From contig NZ_FWFS01000010.1 of NCBI RefSeq assembly GCF_900172375.1, forward strand, positions 124,001 through 188,000: DNA of 64,000 bases. The letters are read 5' to 3'. Position 1 is the stretch's first letter, and the number at the start of each line of letters is the position of its first letter. Of this stretch, positions 62,486-64,000 are shown one piece after another. The DNA is from Aquimixticola soesokkakensis (GTDB lineage: Bacteria > Pseudomonadota > Alphaproteobacteria > Rhodobacterales > Rhodobacteraceae). The notes below the pieces were generated by a model, which saw nothing but the letters and a program-made list of their open reading frames with translations, was not told where the DNA came from and ran no database searches. Both the position numbers and the translations under genes were made by a program.

Positions 62486-64000
62486 ATGAACGACCAAAGC
62501 CCGAACGATATTTTCCACGCCTCTTCCTTCATGCAGGGGCACAACGCCGAGTATCTCGAACAGCTTTACGCCCGATACGCCAACGACCCTGCGTCGGTCG
62601 ATGCTGCATGGGCGGAGTTCTTTGCCCAGCTTGGCGATGCGGAACAGGACGTGAAGGCCGAGGCAACCGGCCCGTCATGGCAACGCACCGACTGGCCGCC
62701 CCAGCCCAACGACGATCTGACGCAGGCGCTGGACGGTCAATGGGCAGAACCGGCCAAAGCCGCTGAAAAGATCAAAACCAAAGCCGCCGAAAAAGGCGTC
62801 GATGTGTCCGAGGATGCGGTCAAGCGCGCCGTTCTCGACAGCATCCGCGCGTTGATGATTATCCGCGCCTATCGCATCCGTGGCCACCTGATCGCCAACC
62901 TCGATCCGTTGAACATGGGCGACAAGACACCCCATCCCGAACTTGACCCCAAGACCTACGGTTTTGGCGAAAAGGACATGGATCGCCCGATCTTTATCGA
63001 CAACGTTCTGGGTCTTCAGGTCGCGTCCCTGCGCCAGATCCTCGATGTGCTCAAACGCACGTACTGTGGCACCTTCGCCATGCAATACATGCATATTTCC
63101 GACCCCGAACAGTCGTCCTGGCTCAAGGAGCGCATCGAAGGCTACGACAAGGAAATCACCTTCACCCGCGAAGGGCGCCGGGCGATCCTCAACAAGCTGG
63201 TTGAGGCCGAGGGCTATGAAAAGTTTCTCCATGTCAAATACATGGGCACCAAGCGCTTTGGTCTGGACGGGGGCGAAAGCCTGATCCCTGCCATGGAGCA
63301 GATCATCAAACGCGGGGGTGCTTTGGGCGCGAAAGAAGTCATCATCGGCATGCCGCACCGCGGTCGCTTGTCGGTGCTGGCCAATGTGATGTCCAAACCC
63401 TACCGCGCGATTTTCCATGAATTCCAGGGCGGTTCGTACAAACCCGAGGACGTTGATGGCTCGGGCGATGTGAAATACCACCTCGGCGCCTCTTCGGATC
63501 GTGAATTCGATGGCAACAAGGTCCACCTGTCGCTGACGGCAAACCCCTCGCACCTTGAGGCGGTGAACCCTGTCGTGCTGGGCAAGGCACGCGCCAAAAC
63601 CGACCAGAACAACGACCCCGAGCGCAGCACTGTGATCCCCGTGCTGCTGCACGGCGATGCGGCTTTCGCCGGTCAGGGCGTTGTGGCGGAATGTTTCGGC
63701 ATGTCCGGTCTGCGCGGTCACCGCACCGGCGGCACGATCCATATCGTCGTGAACAACCAGATCGGCTTCACGACCGCGCCGTCCTTCTCGCGCTCGTCGC
63801 CCTACCCCACCGACATTGCGTTGATGGTCGAAGCGCCGATTTTCCACGTGAACGGCGACGATCCCGAAGCGGTGGTCCACGCTGCCAAAGTGGCGACCGA
63901 ATTCCGCCAGAAGTTCCACAAAGACGTTGTGATCGACATCTTCTGCTACCGCCGCTTTGGTCACAACGAAGGCGACGAGCCGATGTTCACCAACCCGCAG
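62486..64000 (+). CDS. sucA: 2-oxoglutarate dehydrogenase E1 component, N-terminal part (runs off right edge)
   Basis: The first 505 codons of a SucA-type E1. The N-terminal helix NAEYLEQLYARYANDPASVD is the region that binds the E2 core. Further blocks are RIRGHLIANLDPLNMG, EFMHISDPEQ-like YMHISDPEQSSWLKER, IIGMPHRGRLSVLANV, and the thiamine-binding region with GDAAFAGQGVVAE and HIVVNNQIGFTTAP. It decarboxylates 2-oxoglutarate to start succinyl-CoA formation. It lies 115 bases after sucD. sucB and lpd are expected beyond the edge. Confidence 0.97.
   Translation, partial: MNDQSPNDIFHASSFMQGHNAEYLEQLYARYANDPASVDAAWAEFFAQLGDAEQDVKAEATGPSWQRTDWPPQPNDDLTQALDGQWAEPAKAAEKIKTKAAEKGVDVSEDAVKRAVLDSIRALMIIRAYRIRGHLIANLDPLNMGDKTPHPELDPKTYGFGEKDMDRPIFIDNVLGLQVASLRQILDVLKRTYCGTFAMQYMHISDPEQSSWLKERIEGYDKEITFTREGRRAILNKLVEAEGYEKFLHVKYMGTKRFGLDGGESLIPAMEQIIKRGGALGAKEVIIGMPHRGRLSVLANVMSKPYRAIFHEFQGGSYKPEDVDGSGDVKYHLGASSDREFDGNKVHLSLTANPSHLEAVNPVVLGKARAKTDQNNDPERSTVIPVLLHGDAAFAGQGVVAECFGMSGLRGHRTGGTIHIVVNNQIGFTTAPSFSRSSPYPTDIALMVEAPIFHVNGDDPEAVVHAAKVATEFRQKFHKDVVIDIFCYRRFGHNEGDEPMFTNPQ

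Overview
The window is about 64 kb of GC-rich alphaproteobacterial chromosome. It most likely comes from Rhodobacterales (Roseobacter/Rhodobacter group). Signs of this are the cluster murA-DUF2948-hisD-DUF4272-UPF0262-phosphatase-infA-maf-RNase E/G-yacG, a class I lysyl-tRNA synthetase, a metal-dependent type KdsA, an ethylmalonyl-CoA-pathway mesaconyl-CoA hydratase, and the linkage sdhCDAB / mch / mcl2 / mdh / sucCDA. I see no prophage, insertion sequence, CRISPR array or rRNA. Most genes look like core chromosome, and the accessory flavour comes from iron/heme/copper uptake genes, a large beta-helix protein and one uncharacterised eight-gene operon.

Layout. 1-2.5 kb: heme uptake (hmuS start, TonB-dependent receptor) with a palindrome upstream. 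2.6-10.2 kb: tRNA-Phe and the leftward housekeeping cluster. 10.3-18.5 kb: tRNA-Thr and tRNA-Leu, two secreted helical proteins (one a stand-alone PilJ-type sensor), an MscS channel, a hemerythrin divergent from a HugZ-like protein, and a beta-helix protein. 18.5-26.5 kb: lysS, a TerB-like protein, PBP4 (dacB), nadD, a YcnI/DUF2946 copper pair, ettA, and a cold-shock gene with a readable promoter and terminator. 26.5-34.2 kb: ThuA/Gfo-Idh-MocA pair, an overlapping AI-2E-type permease/lipid kinase/phosphoesterase operon, and a double PRC-barrel protein. 34.4-38.1 kb: a complete siderophore ABC transporter operon. 38.2-40.8 kb: rpe-kdsA and an AraC regulator. 40.9-48.0 kb: an eight-gene leftward operon of unknown function, built around a classic AAA ATPase, a long coiled-coil protein and four small or membrane proteins. 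48.3-50.6 kb: deoD, an aldo/keto reductase and small proteins. 50.8-64.0 kb: TCA-cycle and ethylmalonyl-CoA genes.

How the parts work together. The right end is a carbon-metabolism supercluster: succinate dehydrogenase, malyl-CoA thioesterase and mesaconyl-CoA hydratase, malate dehydrogenase, succinyl-CoA synthetase and 2-oxoglutarate dehydrogenase E1. The sdh and suc promoter regions carry the same paired palindrome (TGTGATCACA, two copies 21 bp apart, plus a shared TGTCAGAAA), which suggests one regulator for both operons. The best candidate for an undescribed system is the 40.9-48.0 kb operon. Its genes mostly overlap by 4 bp, it ends in a strong terminator, and its AAA ATPase plus PspA/TelA-like coiled coil plus membrane subunits suggest an ATP-driven membrane-associated machine.
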